Below, piece after piece: positions 62,112 to 64,000 of a DNA stretch of 64,000 bases. The number at the start of each line of letters is the position of its first letter. Positions within the stretch are counted from its first letter, which is position 1. Location of the stretch: NCBI RefSeq assembly GCF_963676065.1, contig NZ_OY780933.1, positions 1,178,001-1,242,000 of the forward strand, given 5' to 3'. Below the pieces are notes generated by a model. That model saw nothing but the letters and a program-made list of their open reading frames with translations. It made no database searches and was not told the origin of the DNA. The DNA is from Maridesulfovibrio sp. (GTDB lineage: Bacteria; Desulfobacterota; Desulfovibrionia; Desulfovibrionales; Desulfovibrionaceae). The translations under genes were made by a program, and so were the position numbers.

Positions 62112-62437
62112 TTTAAGCATTGAGCGCAAACGATTTCGGACAGCTGGAGCATATTTAATCCGGTTTACATAAGTCCTTTTTTAGGATAGAAGCAGTTCTC
62201 TTAATCTCAAGTCGGAATTTCGTAACCGGGGATATTAAAAATCGCAGGTGTATGATTTTTCGTCAGTATTGAGGTTTTCCCTTAACGGGCATTAGGGATA
62301 AATTGCGGCCTTTCAGGCCAACGGACAATCTGGGCCTCGGCTGCCTCGGAACGCGTGAACAGATTGTTTCCAATGCATTTCTCCCATAACATATGTGCCG
62401 AAATTTTGTCCGAGGACATCGTTGTTGGAGGTAACCC
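62112..62437 (+). promoter_or_regulatory. rpsA promoter and leader region
   Basis: About 325 bases with no gene, holding the rpsA promoter and a probable long leader. Small hairpins are visible (GGCC/GGCC near 62308-62322 and CCTCGG-containing repeats near 62334-62350). The strong GGAGG at 62428 lies 6 bases before the ATG. A leader of this size is in keeping with S1 autoregulation in other bacteria, but no known motif was recognised. Confidence 0.4.
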
Positions 62438-64000
62438 ATGGAAAACAATGAAAACATGAACGCCGAAATGGAAATGGACTTTGAGGCTGCCCTTGAAGAT
62501 TACCTAAATGCCGATTTCGGAAATCTGGACGAAGGAAGCATCGTTTCCGGTGAAGTAGTTAAAGTTGATAAAGATTTCGTTCTTATCGACGTTAACTTCA
62601 AATCTGAAGGCCAGATTGCAGTATCTGAATTTTTGGATGCTGACGGTGAAGTGACTGTAGCAGTCGGTGACAAAGTAGACGTATTTGTTGCAAACAAAAA
62701 CGAAAACGAAGGCACTATTCACCTTTCCCGTGACAAAGCCAAACGCATGCAGCTCTTCGACAAACTCGAAGAAGTGCAGGAAAAAGAAGGCGTTGTCGAA
62801 GGCAGAATCATCCGCCGCATCAAAGGTGGTTACACCGTTGATCTTGGTGGCGTAGAAGCATTCCTGCCTGGTTCTCACGTTGATCTTCGTCCCGTTCCTG
62901 ATATGGACGCTCTCGTTGATCAGACTTACGAATTCAAGATCCTTAAAATTAACCGTCGCCGCAGCAACGTTATCGTTTCCCGCCGCGTTCTTCTCGAAGA
63001 ACAGCGCAACGAAATGCGTTCTCAGTTGCTTGAAACTCTTGAAGAAGAGCAGACCGTTAAAGGTAAAGTCAAAAATATCACTGAATACGGTGTATTTATT
63101 GACCTCGGCGGTCTCGACGGTCTTCTGCATATCACAGACATGTCCTGGAAGCGCATCAAGCATCCTAAGGAAATGGTCGCACTCGGTGATGAGCTCGAAC
63201 TGAAAGTTCTGAACTTCGATAAAGAAGGCCAGAAAGTTTCTCTCGGTCTGAAACAGCTCGTTCCTGATCCGTGGGAAGATATTTCCGGCAAGTACCCCGA
63301 AGGTGCCAAGTACACCGGTAAGGTTACCAACCTCGCCGATTACGGTGCATTCGTTGAGCTGGAAGCAGGTGTTGAAGGTCTGGTTCACATTTCTGAAATG
63401 TCCTGGACCCGTAAACTGCGTCATCCCTCCCAGATGGTACGCGTTGGCGATGAAGTCGACGTAGTTGTTCTGGGTGTAGATCCTGACAAAAAACGCATCT
63501 CCCTCGGTATGAAGCAGGTTAAGCCGAATCCTTGGGATGTTGTTGCTGAGAAATTCCCCGAAGGTACTATCCTTGAAGGCCAGATCAAAAACATCACCGA
63601 ATTCGGTGTGTTCATCGGCATCGAAGACGGCATTGACGGCCTGATTCACGTTTCCGATATCTCCTGGACCCGCAAGGTTCGTCATCCTTCAGAAGTTTAC
63701 AGCGTGGGCGATTCCGTACAGGCAAAAGTCCTCACTGTTGATAAAGAAAACGAGAAGTTCACCCTCGGTGTTAAACAGCTCTCCGAAGACCCCTGGTCTC
63801 AGGTACCCTCTAAGTACCCCGTTGGCTGTACCCTCGAAGGTCTCGTTACCAACATCACCGACTTCGGCCTCTTTGTAGAAGTTGAAGAAGGTATTGAAGG
63901 TCTGGTTCACGTTTCTGAAATCTCTCATAAGAAGATCAAGAATCCTTCTGAGATGTTTAAAGAAGGCGTTACCATCCAGGCTAAAGTCATCCACGTATCT
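62438..64000 (+). CDS. rpsA: 30S ribosomal protein S1 (3' end outside the window)
   Basis: 521 codons are present and the frame is still open at the window edge. The opening is MENNENMNAEMEMDFEAALE. At least five S1 (OB-fold) repeats can be read, each with a GxVxxI..(Y/F)G(V/A)F(I/V) core: about residues 35-100, 115-185, 205-275, 290-365 and 375-450, and a sixth has begun near 460. Repeat three onward share the phrases LHITDMSW, VHISEMSW and IHVSDISW. It recruits mRNA to the ribosome. GGAGG lies 6 bases before the ATG. Codon use is strongly biased, as in eno. Confidence 0.97.
   Translation, partial: MENNENMNAEMEMDFEAALEDYLNADFGNLDEGSIVSGEVVKVDKDFVLIDVNFKSEGQIAVSEFLDADGEVTVAVGDKVDVFVANKNENEGTIHLSRDKAKRMQLFDKLEEVQEKEGVVEGRIIRRIKGGYTVDLGGVEAFLPGSHVDLRPVPDMDALVDQTYEFKILKINRRRSNVIVSRRVLLEEQRNEMRSQLLETLEEEQTVKGKVKNITEYGVFIDLGGLDGLLHITDMSWKRIKHPKEMVALGDELELKVLNFDKEGQKVSLGLKQLVPDPWEDISGKYPEGAKYTGKVTNLADYGAFVELEAGVEGLVHISEMSWTRKLRHPSQMVRVGDEVDVVVLGVDPDKKRISLGMKQVKPNPWDVVAEKFPEGTILEGQIKNITEFGVFIGIEDGIDGLIHVSDISWTRKVRHPSEVYSVGDSVQAKVLTVDKENEKFTLGVKQLSEDPWSQVPSKYPVGCTLEGLVTNITDFGLFVEVEEGIEGLVHVSEISHKKIKNPSEMFKEGVTIQAKVIHVS

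Noticed and set aside
62504-63685. Long open frame of 393 codons on the minus strand
   Set aside because: It lies entirely antisense to rpsA, whose S1 repeats are unmistakable; strong codon bias of rpsA removes stops on the other strand.

Overview
The window reads as a chromosomal segment of a Gram-negative, anaerobic, Desulfovibrio-like deltaproteobacterium, probably marine. The basis is inference: an NfnAB-type transhydrogenase pair, a MucR/Ros regulator, free-standing Hpt and STAS signalling proteins, a sigma54 activator paired with an NifX/MTH1175-like protein, and sodium-linked carriers (NhaB, DASS and DAACS types). Protein-level resemblance was judged by eye, and no database was consulted. 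Most of the window is core chromosome. No rRNA, tRNA, insertion sequence, prophage or CRISPR array was seen.

Layout. 1-4.8 kb: end of an unidentified gene, a chemoreceptor, purD-purE, a LysE-type exporter, a CheY-like regulator. 4.9-11.6 kb: a free Hpt protein, htpG, a MerR-type regulator, coaX, eno, folD. 11.66-15.16 kb: an A+T-rich island of four overlapping minus-strand genes (membrane protein, P-loop GTPase, unknown soluble protein, second membrane protein), which is the best candidate here for an undescribed system. 15.4-19.2 kb: an HD-GYP protein and uvrA. 19.2-23.0 kb: Hpt, exported acetolactate decarboxylase, CheD, a DsbA-like protein lacking its first active-site cysteine, STAS protein, YgjP-type metallopeptidase. 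23-33.5 kb: MFS carrier, aminotransferase with DEAD-box helicase, MauE-like protein with rhodanese lipoprotein, receiver-phosphatase protein, alanine dehydrogenase, lepB-lepA. 33.9-41.2 kb: a small unknown protein, nfnAB, then an amino-acid catabolic group (regulator, RidA, DAACS symporter, cysteine-desulfidase-type enzyme). 41.4-46.3 kb: diguanylate cyclase, TatD hydrolase, glycosyltransferase, sigma54 activator with NifX-like protein. 46.5-52.1 kb: a pseudo-receiver, CBS protein, DASS carrier, beta-helix protein and NhaB, preceded by a good sigma54 promoter. 52.3-56.4 kb: MASE1-like protein, histidine kinase, receiver, MotB-like protein, MucR. 56.8-64 kb: glgP, an AMIN-domain protein, pstB-phoU behind a phased Pho-box array, and the start of rpsA, which is cut by the window edge.

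Three non-coding signals stand out. An 86-base structured repeat occurs in two copies 22 kb apart; each lies just before a start codon (uvrA and the desulfidase gene) and supplies the Shine-Dalgarno sequence inside a hairpin arm. Four 11-bp-phased GTAAC/GTCAT units precede pstB. A GG-N10-GC sigma54 promoter with upstream 10-bp repeats lies between the sigma54 activator locus and the pseudo-receiver/transporter genes, which suggests local control of that whole block.
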